The notes beneath the pieces are model-generated. The model saw only the letters and a list, made by a program, of their open reading frames with translations, had not been told where the DNA came from and ran no database searches. Position numbers and translations under genes: made by a program. 64,000 nucleotides of DNA. Origin: Streptomyces sp. MJM8645 (GTDB lineage Bacteria > Actinomycetota > Actinomycetes > Streptomycetales > Streptomycetaceae). Numbering within the stretch: the stretch's first letter is position 1; each line of letters opens with the position of its first letter. Where the stretch lies: the NCBI RefSeq assembly GCF_001625365.1, contig NZ_LJJF01000001.1, forward strand, positions 620,001 to 684,000, written 5' to 3'. Below, in pieces: positions 46,611 to 55,681 of this stretch.

Positions 46611-48950
46611 TCAGTGGATCGGCAGGAACGGGCTGGCGGCACCGTGCCAGGAGATCAACAGTGCGTCGCGGGCACGGGTGGCAGCCACGAAGAGCAGGTT
46701 GCGACTCTGCTTCAGTTCCCGCTCGTAGCGCTTGGGGTCGGTGTGCGCGAACTTCTCGATCAGTGCCGTGCGCGGCAGGATCCCGTCACTCGCGCCGATG
46801 ATGGCGAGCTTCTGGTACTCCAGGCCCTTGAACCGGTGCATGGTGCCGATGTGTACCTCACCGCCGCCCTGGGGGCCGTCCTTGGTGAGGGTCGCGGTGG
46901 TGATGCCGTGCTTCATCAGGAGATCGGCGGCGACCCGGCCGGCCATGTCGCCGTCCGCGACGCAGACGGCCATGGCGCCGCCCGGGTCGCGGACGCTGCC
47001 GTCCTCGCCGGGTCGGGTGATCTCCTCACGCCACAACTTCAGCCTGGCGGCGAGCTGGGTGATCTCGTCGTCCCAGTCCGCGCAGGCGACGAACTCCGGT
47101 GCCGGGCCGCGGAGCAGCGAGTGGTAGCCGCTGAGGTTCTCGGTGCCGTCGTCGAGGTCGTCGTAAGTGGAGTCGCCGACGACCTTGGCGGCCTGGTCGA
47201 GGATCTCCTGCGTGGTCCGGTAGCTCAGGGTCAGTTTGGATGCCTTGCCCCGGATGTTGATCCCGACGGTGGAGAGGGTGACCTGGCGGTCGTAGATCCG
47301 CTGGTGGGTGTCGCCGGCGATGAACAGGTCGTTCGGGCCGGGGGCGGCCATCGCGCGCAGCATCTTCCAGTGGGCGGCGCTGAGGTCCTGGGCCTCGTCG
47401 ACGACGATGTGCTGGTAGCGGTGGCGGAGGTAGCGGACCGCGGAGCTGTTGTCGTCGCGGTGGATCAGGTCTCCGCCCCCGATCTCGGCCTTCCGCTCAG
47501 CGCGGTCCTGGATCTTGCGTGCGCGCTCCATCTCGTAGCGCGCGGCACGCTCCGCGGACTGCGCCCAGGTTTCGCGCTTCATGCTGTTCAGGCGCAGCGT
47601 GAACTGCTCCAGCACCTGCCAGACGCCGCCGCGTTCGGGGCGGGTCAGGGCGCGGCCCATGCCCGGGCGCCGGGCCTTGAAGTAGTCCTGCCGGGTGGCG
47701 AGCGACTGGCCCAGGATCACCTGCTCCCACTCGTCGAAGAGGAATTCCGCGTCCCAGCGTCGCTGCGCGTCGTACTCGAACAGGACTTCACCGAGGACCT
47801 CCTTCGCCTGGGCGTCGCCGATCAGCGAGCGCTGGGCTCCGGCGGCGCTGTTCTCGTTGAGGATGCCCTGGGCCAGGATGTCGATGTGCTTGATGTCCAC
47901 GCGGGCGAGCAGGTCGGGGGTGACCAGGGAGCTGAGCCGGGAACGCAGGTCGGCGGTGAGGTTCTTGGTGTACGTGGTCAGCAGGATCGGCTTGTCCCGG
48001 CCGGGCTGGAGCTGGGCGGCGAGACGGGCGGTGCGGTGCAGCGCGACGATGGTCTTGCCGGTGCCAGGGCCTCCGCTGACCCGAGCCGGGCCGCTGTAGT
48101 TCCGCTCGACGATCTTGCGCTGGGTGGGGTGGAGGTAGACCTTCCAGGCCCGGAAGTCGCCCTCGGCGAGCACGTTGCGCAGGTCGTCGTCGACGGTGGT
48201 GACCGCAGTACGGATGAGGGCGGCGCCCATGTCGTCCTCGAAGCCGGCTTCGAGGACGGTGGCGGCGGGGCGGGTGATCTCGCTCTCCACCTCGTCGACG
48301 CTCATGCCGGCGCCCAGGCCAGTGAGCACTTCGGCGGTGAGACGCGGCGCACCGGCGACGAGCTGGTCGAGCTCGTCGTCGGTGGTGACCAGGAGGGCCA
48401 CCTCGACCAGGGCCTCCGCGACCCCGAGACGGCGGAGATCGTCGGCGGTGCAGGCGGCGAGCAGCGGCTCTGCGGAGGGCTCGACGACGGGGGGGTCGAC
48501 AGCAGGGGCCGCAGCGCCGATGGGTTCGGCTGCGGCGTCGGCCTCCGGCGCGCCCCGCTCCTCCGGGTCGGGGGTGAGCTGGATGCCAGCCCGCTTGAGC
48601 ACGCTCTGGCCAACGACGCCAAGGTCGACGAACTCGATCTCGCCGGTGATCCGGTTGATGGCGACGCTGAGCTCTTCGTAGACGTGTTTGCGGTGCCGCA
48701 CGGCGACGACGAGCCACTGCTCGACGCCGTCCGGGCCCACGCCGACGGGAGCAAGGAGGGCGCGGTACGACGGGTCGATCTTGGCGCGGTAGATACGGCG
48801 GTCGCCCTTGAGGGGCTTGAGGTCGAGCTTGGGGTGCCCCGGGTCGTTCCGGAACAGGTGGCAGAAGTCGTAGAACTTGGTCTTGACCGACGAGTCCATC
48901 TTGTAGAGCTCGTTCTCGGCCTTCTGATAGAGGCTCAGGCGTGCGGTCAT
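46611..48950 (-). CDS. UvrD/Rep-type superfamily 1 helicase with RelE-like N-terminal domain
   Basis: A 779-residue protein, last gene of the four-gene operon. Residues 1-95 look like a RelE/ParE fold (RLSLYQKAENELYKMDSSVK, LKGDRRIYRAKIDPSYRALL, WLVVAVRHRKHVYEEL). The rest is a SF1A helicase: Walker A SGGPGTGKTIVALHRTARL near residue 296, DEAQDLSAAHW (motif II) near 517, LSYRTTQEILD, HRFKGLEYQKLAIIG (motif V) and VAATRARDALLI (motif VI). ATG 48950 overlaps the stop of the giant helicase gene (ATGA), which fixes the start; the frame further upstream is not protein-like. It converges on the broken pPIWI-RE-like gene. Confidence 0.88.
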   Translation of the reverse strand: MTARLSLYQKAENELYKMDSSVKTKFYDFCHLFRNDPGHPKLDLKPLKGDRRIYRAKIDPSYRALLAPVGVGPDGVEQWLVVAVRHRKHVYEELSVAINRITGEIEFVDLGVVGQSVLKRAGIQLTPDPEERGAPEADAAAEPIGAAAPAVDPPVVEPSAEPLLAACTADDLRRLGVAEALVEVALLVTTDDELDQLVAGAPRLTAEVLTGLGAGMSVDEVESEITRPAATVLEAGFEDDMGAALIRTAVTTVDDDLRNVLAEGDFRAWKVYLHPTQRKIVERNYSGPARVSGGPGTGKTIVALHRTARLAAQLQPGRDKPILLTTYTKNLTADLRSRLSSLVTPDLLARVDIKHIDILAQGILNENSAAGAQRSLIGDAQAKEVLGEVLFEYDAQRRWDAEFLFDEWEQVILGQSLATRQDYFKARRPGMGRALTRPERGGVWQVLEQFTLRLNSMKRETWAQSAERAARYEMERARKIQDRAERKAEIGGGDLIHRDDNSSAVRYLRHRYQHIVVDEAQDLSAAHWKMLRAMAAPGPNDLFIAGDTHQRIYDRQVTLSTVGINIRGKASKLTLSYRTTQEILDQAAKVVGDSTYDDLDDGTENLSGYHSLLRGPAPEFVACADWDDEITQLAARLKLWREEITRPGEDGSVRDPGGAMAVCVADGDMAGRVAADLLMKHGITTATLTKDGPQGGGEVHIGTMHRFKGLEYQKLAIIGASDGILPRTALIEKFAHTDPKRYERELKQSRNLLFVAATRARDALLISWHGAASPFLPIH

Positions 48951-51900
48951 CGTGCGGCACTCGGTTCGTGGGAGTCGGAGGCGGAGTCGGGGCAGTCCGT
49001 GGCATCGGGGAGGGCGGCGAGCAGGTCGTCGAGTCGGCCGAGCCATTCCTCGGCCGAGCGTACGGTGAAGCCCGCGTCGCGGTATGCCTGCCAGGTTTTG
49101 TGGTGTTCCTCGTCGTCGCTGTCGTACGGCTCGGCCATGACGGCGATCCACAGCCCTTCGTCGGCCCAGACGAGGTCGGCGAGCCAGCCTCGGTCACCGA
49201 GCTCGTAGCCGTAGATGGGTGCCCGCCTGCCGCGGTCGGCCAGGACGTGGGCGAGGCGGGCGAGGGGGGCGTCGGGTTCATCCTCGTCCAGGTAGCCGAG
49301 GATCTCCCGGTCCCACAGCAGGTCCCGCAGTGCGGCCTCCAGCGGGGTCTCGTCCATCGGTTCGGCCGTCGCGGCCTGCGGTGCGCTCGCGCTCCCGCCG
49401 TACTGGACGACCAGGGACTCGAGTTCGCCGATTCCGCCGAACGCCTTGAGCGTGCCGAGGTCGAACAGGCCCGCGCCGGAGGTGGTGAGCTGGACGCCGT
49501 CGCCACCGGTGTGGGTGAGGAACTGCAGCAGGTTGGACCACTGGAGCCAGGCCCGCCACCGTGCCTTGTGCTCGGGGGAGCCGAGCTGGTCGCTCTTCGT
49601 GTCGTCAAGGCACACCAGCCCCGTCCAGCGGCCGGTGGCACCGTCAACCATGAAGGCGACGGGCAGTCCGGACCGGTCGGCGGCCTGGAACAGGTTGACC
49701 GTCCCGCCCCCCGTCACAGAGGCCGGGTCGATGCCGCCGGTCCGCCCCCAGGCTTCGAGGAGCGTCGCGAGCGCCTGGTGTGCCTGCTCCGCGGAGCCGT
49801 TGCCGACGAGCGCCATGGGGTTGGCACCGAGCAGTCCGCCCACGACGGATGCGGCCCGCCTGCCCCAGGCGGCGTCATCGGGGCTGCGCAGGTAGGCGAG
49901 GAGCTGGCTCATCGGGTCGAGGAAGGCGGTGGAGCCCAGGTCGTCTTGGCCGTGCTCGGCGTGAAGCTGCTTGGCAACCGCTCGGGCGCTGTGCTCGTAC
50001 GGCGGCCACACCGACTCGACCGCGTCGCGGTCCCCCGCGTGCACGCCCGTGTGCTGTTCGAAGGCGGCCAGGTCGTCCCAGGTGAGCTGGAAGACGGCGT
50101 GCCCCTGTCCCCGCAACCGGTTGCGCTTGTCCGCGTCGCCCGCGAGCCGGTTGTGGCGGCGGGAGGCGTGGAAGCGACGGCCGTCGAGGTAGACCGTCAC
50201 CTTCCGCTTCGGGCCCTCGGTGCGTTCGAAGGTGAAGTCGGTGCGGGTGAAGCCCTCGCTGCGCTGCGCGGTGAGGCGCCAGCCGTGGACCGTGGTCGAG
50301 TCCTTGAGCCGGAGGTACCCACTGTTGTCACCGCTCTCGTCGAGCGAGGCGTCGCTGCCCCGCTTCTCGGCCCAGGCCCGCAGGACGGTGAGGAAGCGTG
50401 CCTCCAGGTCGGATTCGACCTGTCCGTCCAGCCCGATCTGGTCCGTGTTGCCGACCTCCTTGGTGGTCCAGGCGTCGCTGCCCCGGCCGAGGAGGTCGTC
50501 AAGGATGTCGAGCGCCGCCTGTCGGGACACGACCTCGATGTGCCGTTCGTCGGTGTAGCGGTACAGGCAGCGATGGCAGGCGGGCCGGTTCTCCTGGACG
50601 CACGGGCAGTCGACGAGGAGGGTCCGCGCGTCTTCGAGGACCTGGCGGAAGGCGGCCGGGGCGGTGAGCCGGTCGAGGTAGCCCGTGCCGTACGGGAGCC
50701 GGTCGTAGACGACGAGGAAGTGCCTCGTCTCGTCGGTGTCGCGGTCGGGCATGGTGGCGAGGCAGGAGTCCAGGTGCTGCGGGTCCCCGCCGAAGGCGCG
50801 GTCGACGCCGAGCCGCAGCGCGGCCTGGAAGGAGTACACCTTCTCGTCGACCAGAACGGTCGCCGCCGGGAGCAGGACCCGCAGCGCCTCGGTCTCCAAC
50901 TCGTGGGCGAGCAGCACCTGTTCCTGCGGCACCGCCTTCGTGCCGCGCCGGTGCGGGCACCAGGGCGTGTGGTGCTTGAGGGCGCGCTGGCGGTTAGCCG
51001 AGATGTCGACGGCGTCGCGGTCGTCGTCGAACACCGGTTGCCCGTCCGCGCTTGCCGCGCCGCACGCGGTGCACACCTGGAAGGGGGCGATCCGTACCGG
51101 CCGCCCAGCGAGCCGGTCACCCTCCTGGGCGCCGATCCTGAGCGGCCCGACGTTGACCCTCCGGATCACGGCGCGCCGGGTGTAGTCGACGCCGAACACC
51201 TCACGGGTGTGCCGCCAGGAGGTCTTGGGCACGAAGTCGCGGGGGGCGATGTCGACCATGTCGACGACGCTGTAGAACCGCCGGTCGCGGTCGTCACTCT
51301 CGTCCCCGATGCGGGCGTCCTCGCGCTTGGCGCGGGCGGTGACCGTGGTCGGCTGGACGATCTGCCACAGGCTCCCGGAGTCGGCGATGCCGGCCTCCTG
51401 GCAGCGCGGGCAGGGTGAGATGTCCTGCTGGGCGTTGTGCGTGCGCACGTGGCCGCAGGAGGGGCAGAACCGCCAGTACCGCCAGTCGTGGTCCTGTCCC
51501 GTGACGATGTCGATGCCGGTGATGCGGTGTTTGTAGCCCTCCGCGTAGAAGGTGTTGCCGGGGGCGAGTTCGGCGATGGCGAAGGAGCGCGGCCGTTCGT
51601 AGGTGTACGGCTTCGACTTGTACTGCTCCTGCCCCGTACCGGTCTTCCCCTCCGGCCAGTAGAGCGTGGCGGACAGGGTGGTCGTCGAGTCGATCAGCGC
51701 GTAGTTCGGGAGAAGCCCGAGGTCGCACAGGACGCTCTGGGCGGGCTGGCGCAGCCTGGCCCCGCCCTTCTTCGACAGTGCCCGCGCCTCGGCCTCCAAC
51801 TCGGCCTTCGTCCGGGCCTGTTCCTCGTCACCGTCCTTCAGCTCGTCGATGGCCGAGCGGATCGTACGAATGCGGTCGCGCAGCTTCTGGCTCTCACGCT

Positions 51901-54900
51901 CCCAGTCGCGCTCGGCCCGCTCGACCGCGCTGCGCAGGCGGCGCACCGCGTACTTCGTCAGCTCGGCCCGGGCGTTCTCGCTCACGCCGGCCGGGAAGAG
52001 GTCGAGGAAGCCGCGGACCAGCTCCTCCCCGTGCGCGAGGGCGGCGGCGGCGAAGTCCGCAAGGTAACCGGACGGGCCGAACAGCTCGTCCACCCGGCGC
52101 GGCAGCGCGGCCAGCGGCCTGCCGTCCTCGCGCAGCAGCCGGCCGCGCGCCGCGAGGTCGAGCAGGTGGGCGGTGTACTGGCGACGCAGGATCTCGACAG
52201 CCGACAGGTACGAGCCGGGCGGCACGATCTGCCCGTCGATCATGTCGCGCGGCCGGTCCAGGAAGTACAGGTCGCGGCGCGAGCGGTCCGGGATGGTCAG
52301 CATGAACGCGTTGCCGGTGCGGCGGCCGGCCCGGCCCGCCTGCTGGGTGTAGTTGGCGGGGCGGCGCGGCAGGGCCCCGAGCACGACGGCCGACAGGTCG
52401 CCGATGTCGATACCCATCTCCAGGGTCGGAGTGCAGGAGAGCACGTTGGGGTCGTTGAAGCCCTCGCCCTTGCGGAACGCCTCCTCGACGCGCTCGCGCT
52501 TGGCCCGGGAGAGCAGGCCGGTGTGCTCCGCCGTGATCACCTGGAAGACGTCGGCCCACCGGTAGAGGCTGCGGTAGTAGTCGTCGCGGTAGTCCCGGTC
52601 CCGGTCGTGCCGGTCGACGGTCTCCTGCCAGCGGTCGCCCGCCACGAGCCGCCCGGAGGCGCAGCGGTACGCGGGGCAGGGCTGGTCGTGGTACCCGGAC
52701 AGCAGCGACGGGTGCACGGTCTGCTCCCAGAAGCACCTGGGGCAGCGCACGTAAGCGATGTTGACCTGCTCGTCGGAGAGCAACTGGAGCTGCACCGAGC
52801 CGGGTTGGAGGCCGTAGATCCGGGCCGCCGAGTCGCCCGGCGTACGGACGGCGAGCAGTCCGGCCTCGGCGAGCCGGGGCAGAAGGCGCAGCCAGAACTC
52901 GTCCGCCTGCTCGCGGGTCAGGCCCAGGCAGCGCTGCGCCCACGTCTCGTACCAGGACAGGCGCCCGGCCGCGACGTCGAACTCGCTGTTGGGCTTCGGC
53001 TTGGCGAGCAGGAAGGTCGGGGCGGAGACGCCCTTGGGGAACGCCTTCATGCCGGGCGGGCGGCCGCCCCAGATGAAGAACCGGCTGGTCCCGGCCTCGT
53101 CCAGGTACTTCCCCAGCCAGCGGTGGCCGATCGCGCCACGGGTGCGCATCCGGTCGAGGAAGCCCCGCAGGAAGGCGAGGTAGCGGTCGTCCTCGTGGGA
53201 GGTCAGGACGAGGCCCCGGTCCGCCGTCTCCTCGTGGGCGGTGCGGACCAGCGCGATCGCGGCCCGCTCGTCCGAGACGGCGGCGAATGCCGCTGCGGTA
53301 CGGGTGAGTTCGAGGGTGCGACCGTTGCGGGAGCGGTGGCCGAACTCCATCACGGCCTCGAAGGCGAACCGCTCCCCGATCAGGTCCCAGGTCCGCTTGT
53401 CCCCGCCGCGCCCGGCGCCCGACAGCAGACGGGCCACACCCGTGTCGTCGTGCAGGTCGGGCGGGACGACGGCGGCCAGGGTCCTGCGGTCGGTCGTGGC
53501 CTCGACCACGTCGGCCACCAGGTCGTTGAGCGCGGTGGGCCGGTGCTCGCTCAGGTGCTTGGCGAACAGGACGCGCAGCGAGAAGGTATAGGAACGGGAG
53601 GCGACGAAGCCCGCCCGGTGCGCGGCGTCCTGCACCGAGTCGTTGAACATCAGCGTCTTGGTCTCGCGCTGCTCCTCGTCCATCTCCCCGCCGGTGAACA
53701 GCTGGGTGACGGACGCCGCCGCGAGCGCGGCGGCACCGGTGCCAAGGAAGCGGATCGCGTTGTGGGTGCCGCAGGCCGGGCACCAGTCGTCCTGCGCCGC
53801 GCGCTCGGCGCGCTCGCCCAGCTGGACGAGGACGAACGCCGCGTCCGCGCCCCGGGGCCGGGGATCGCCCTCGGCGGTGTAGTCGTCGGCCGGATCCGGC
53901 AGCCGGAGACGGCGGTCGGGGCCGTCCAGCACCATCAGCACGCCCGCACCGCCGGTGGTCAGCGACCGCTGGACCGCCGGGTCCATCGCGGCACGGCCGC
54001 TGCCCTCCAGGGCCTCCTTGTCGGTGGCCGCGATCAGGGTGCGGATCTTCGCCTTGTCCGCGGTCACCGAGGCGCGCCGGACCTTGTGGGACTCGAAGCT
54101 CAGCTCCTCCGCGTCCGACTCGGGCGCCAGCGCCGACCAGCCGGAGCGGCCGCACTCGCGGCAGTACACCGCCGGAAGGAACAGCCGGGTCTCACGCGGG
54201 CCGGTGGTATCCGGCGTCGCCCGCGACGGGGCCTGCGCCCCGGCCGCGTCCCAGGCGAACGAGGCCTGCGGCCACGGCTGGACGCCGCGCAGCATCCGCG
54301 TCACCGACCGCGCCCACTGGTGCACCTCCACCTGCACCAGTGGACGGCCGCTCCCGGTGGGCCCGTCCGGATCCCGGGCGACGGACAGCAGGGCGACGAA
54401 CCGGGCCAGGGCGAGGGCAGCCACCTCGGGCCGGGTGGTGACCGCCTCGTCCCAACTGGCGGCTCCGCTGCGCCGCATGACGTCCAGGACCTCGTCGTAG
54501 CTGCGCACCGAGCCGTCGAACGCGGACAGGACGGCGTAGGTGAGCCGGTTGCGCTTGAGCGCCGCGCCCAGTTCCCGGGCGTCGAGCGGGCCGGTCGCGT
54601 CGAACCGGGTTCCGGTGACGGCCTCGGCGAGCGCCGCCAGCGCCACGTCGCCGGAGGCGGGGTCGGGCAGGGTGGTGAGCGCCTCGGGCGGGGGCACCCG
54701 GCCGGGCAGGAACCTGGCGTCCGGGACGGTCTCGTCCAGCATGAACTCGTCGACGGTGAGCCGGTCCTCGCCGACGACGGCATCCTCGGTGAACTCGGTG
54801 CCGAAGACGTGCGCGGCGACGTCGAGCAGCTGACGCACCCCGTCCGCGTCGGTTCCGGACGCGAGGGTGGCGGAGGTGGCGACCGGGGTGATCGTCCCCA

Positions 54901-55681
54901 GCGGCTTGCCGGGCTGCGTCGCCCCGACTGCGGAGGCCAGGCGGCGCAGCAGCATCGCCACGTCGGTGCCCTGCGCGCCGTCGTAGGTGTGGAACTCATC
55001 CACCACCACGTAGCGGATGTCGCTGCCGTCCCAGAGCGAGGCGTCCGCGGAGCGCTGCAGCAGCAGGTCCAGCATCTTGTAGTTGGTGATCAGGATGTCC
55101 GGCGGGGACAGCTGCATGTCCTGCCGGCGGGTATAGACGTAGTCGTAGTGCGTCGCCGCCTTATCGCCGATGTACAGACCGGCCCGGACTCCCTGGAGCA
55201 CATCCTTCTCGGTGCCCAGCAGGTCGTTGATCCGTCCCGCCTGGTCGGTGGCGAGGGCGTTCATCGGGTACAGGAAGACGGCCTTGATGCCGACGTGCCC
55301 AGCCGCGCGCTCGCGGGCGCAGTGATCGAGCACCGGGTAGAGGAACGACTCCGTCTTACCGGAGCCGGTGCCTGTGGTGACCAGGGTCGGCTGCGGGGTG
55401 TGGCCGTCCTTCGTGGTGAGCCGGGCGAAAGCGCGGGCCTGGTGGGCGTATGGCGACCAGCCGTCAGCACGATGCCAGTCCAGGTACTGCTGCCAGCCGT
55501 CCTCTGCACGGGTGAACGGCGTGCGCAGCCGTAGGTACGGCCCGCGGAACATGCCCGTGGCCTCGTCCCCGAGGAAGGTGTGCAGGGCCTTGCGGGCACC
55601 CTCGTCGGCCAGGCCGTAGGTGGTGGAGAGGTACTGGAGCAGGCTCTCCTTCAGCCCCTGCGCTTCCAGCGTCGGCCTCAC
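48947..55681 (-). CDS. Giant DEAD/DEAH helicase with DUF1998 and nuclease-like C-terminus
   Basis: A 2244-residue protein. N-terminal helicase: TTGTGSGKTESFLYPVLDHC (Walker A, near residue 105), VVVDEFHTYDGAQGTDVAML (DEFH box near 229), PVATSATLASG. Helicase C: SCTPTLEMGIDIGDLSAVVL, NYTQQAGRAGRRTGNAFM near 1115. A long middle region follows, then a DUF1998 domain near residues 1540-1710 with FLVVYDRLPYGTGYLDRL and cysteine ligands DCPCVQENRPACHRCLYRY. Residues about 1800-1875 resemble a DUF559/Vsr-type restriction fold (TDFTFE, VYLDGRRFHAS, LTWDDL), and a second similar but degenerate unit lies near 2150-2210. GTG 55681 is chosen: it overlaps the methyltransferase stop (GTGA) and GGAGGT is nine bases upstream; ATG 55714 is the alternative. 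The architecture recalls Druantia DruE and the DISARM DrmA and DrmB joined. Confidence 0.9.
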   Translation of the reverse strand: MRPTLEAQGLKESLLQYLSTTYGLADEGARKALHTFLGDEATGMFRGPYLRLRTPFTRAEDGWQQYLDWHRADGWSPYAHQARAFARLTTKDGHTPQPTLVTTGTGSGKTESFLYPVLDHCARERAAGHVGIKAVFLYPMNALATDQAGRINDLLGTEKDVLQGVRAGLYIGDKAATHYDYVYTRRQDMQLSPPDILITNYKMLDLLLQRSADASLWDGSDIRYVVVDEFHTYDGAQGTDVAMLLRRLASAVGATQPGKPLGTITPVATSATLASGTDADGVRQLLDVAAHVFGTEFTEDAVVGEDRLTVDEFMLDETVPDARFLPGRVPPPEALTTLPDPASGDVALAALAEAVTGTRFDATGPLDARELGAALKRNRLTYAVLSAFDGSVRSYDEVLDVMRRSGAASWDEAVTTRPEVAALALARFVALLSVARDPDGPTGSGRPLVQVEVHQWARSVTRMLRGVQPWPQASFAWDAAGAQAPSRATPDTTGPRETRLFLPAVYCRECGRSGWSALAPESDAEELSFESHKVRRASVTADKAKIRTLIAATDKEALEGSGRAAMDPAVQRSLTTGGAGVLMVLDGPDRRLRLPDPADDYTAEGDPRPRGADAAFVLVQLGERAERAAQDDWCPACGTHNAIRFLGTGAAALAAASVTQLFTGGEMDEEQRETKTLMFNDSVQDAAHRAGFVASRSYTFSLRVLFAKHLSEHRPTALNDLVADVVEATTDRRTLAAVVPPDLHDDTGVARLLSGAGRGGDKRTWDLIGERFAFEAVMEFGHRSRNGRTLELTRTAAAFAAVSDERAAIALVRTAHEETADRGLVLTSHEDDRYLAFLRGFLDRMRTRGAIGHRWLGKYLDEAGTSRFFIWGGRPPGMKAFPKGVSAPTFLLAKPKPNSEFDVAAGRLSWYETWAQRCLGLTREQADEFWLRLLPRLAEAGLLAVRTPGDSAARIYGLQPGSVQLQLLSDEQVNIAYVRCPRCFWEQTVHPSLLSGYHDQPCPAYRCASGRLVAGDRWQETVDRHDRDRDYRDDYYRSLYRWADVFQVITAEHTGLLSRAKRERVEEAFRKGEGFNDPNVLSCTPTLEMGIDIGDLSAVVLGALPRRPANYTQQAGRAGRRTGNAFMLTIPDRSRRDLYFLDRPRDMIDGQIVPPGSYLSAVEILRRQYTAHLLDLAARGRLLREDGRPLAALPRRVDELFGPSGYLADFAAAALAHGEELVRGFLDLFPAGVSENARAELTKYAVRRLRSAVERAERDWERESQKLRDRIRTIRSAIDELKDGDEEQARTKAELEAEARALSKKGGARLRQPAQSVLCDLGLLPNYALIDSTTTLSATLYWPEGKTGTGQEQYKSKPYTYERPRSFAIAELAPGNTFYAEGYKHRITGIDIVTGQDHDWRYWRFCPSCGHVRTHNAQQDISPCPRCQEAGIADSGSLWQIVQPTTVTARAKREDARIGDESDDRDRRFYSVVDMVDIAPRDFVPKTSWRHTREVFGVDYTRRAVIRRVNVGPLRIGAQEGDRLAGRPVRIAPFQVCTACGAASADGQPVFDDDRDAVDISANRQRALKHHTPWCPHRRGTKAVPQEQVLLAHELETEALRVLLPAATVLVDEKVYSFQAALRLGVDRAFGGDPQHLDSCLATMPDRDTDETRHFLVVYDRLPYGTGYLDRLTAPAAFRQVLEDARTLLVDCPCVQENRPACHRCLYRYTDERHIEVVSRQAALDILDDLLGRGSDAWTTKEVGNTDQIGLDGQVESDLEARFLTVLRAWAEKRGSDASLDESGDNSGYLRLKDSTTVHGWRLTAQRSEGFTRTDFTFERTEGPKRKVTVYLDGRRFHASRRHNRLAGDADKRNRLRGQGHAVFQLTWDDLAAFEQHTGVHAGDRDAVESVWPPYEHSARAVAKQLHAEHGQDDLGSTAFLDPMSQLLAYLRSPDDAAWGRRAASVVGGLLGANPMALVGNGSAEQAHQALATLLEAWGRTGGIDPASVTGGGTVNLFQAADRSGLPVAFMVDGATGRWTGLVCLDDTKSDQLGSPEHKARWRAWLQWSNLLQFLTHTGGDGVQLTTSGAGLFDLGTLKAFGGIGELESLVVQYGGSASAPQAATAEPMDETPLEAALRDLLWDREILGYLDEDEPDAPLARLAHVLADRGRRAPIYGYELGDRGWLADLVWADEGLWIAVMAEPYDSDDEEHHKTWQAYRDAGFTVRSAEEWLGRLDDLLAALPDATDCPDSASDSHEPSAAR

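Noticed and set aside
48951..49151. Upstream extension of the UvrD frame to 49151
   Set aside because: Arginine-rich, not protein-like, and overlaps the helicase gene. ATG 48950 overlaps the previous stop.
46251..49208. Long plus-strand frame starting in the broken pPIWI-like gene and running through the UvrD gene
   Set aside because: Only the first 70 or so residues are plausible protein; the rest is antisense of the helicase gene.
51437..55534. 1365-residue plus-strand frame opposite the giant helicase
   Set aside because: Same GC-shadow effect. The minus strand carries clear helicase motifs and DUF1998 cysteines and correct start overlaps.
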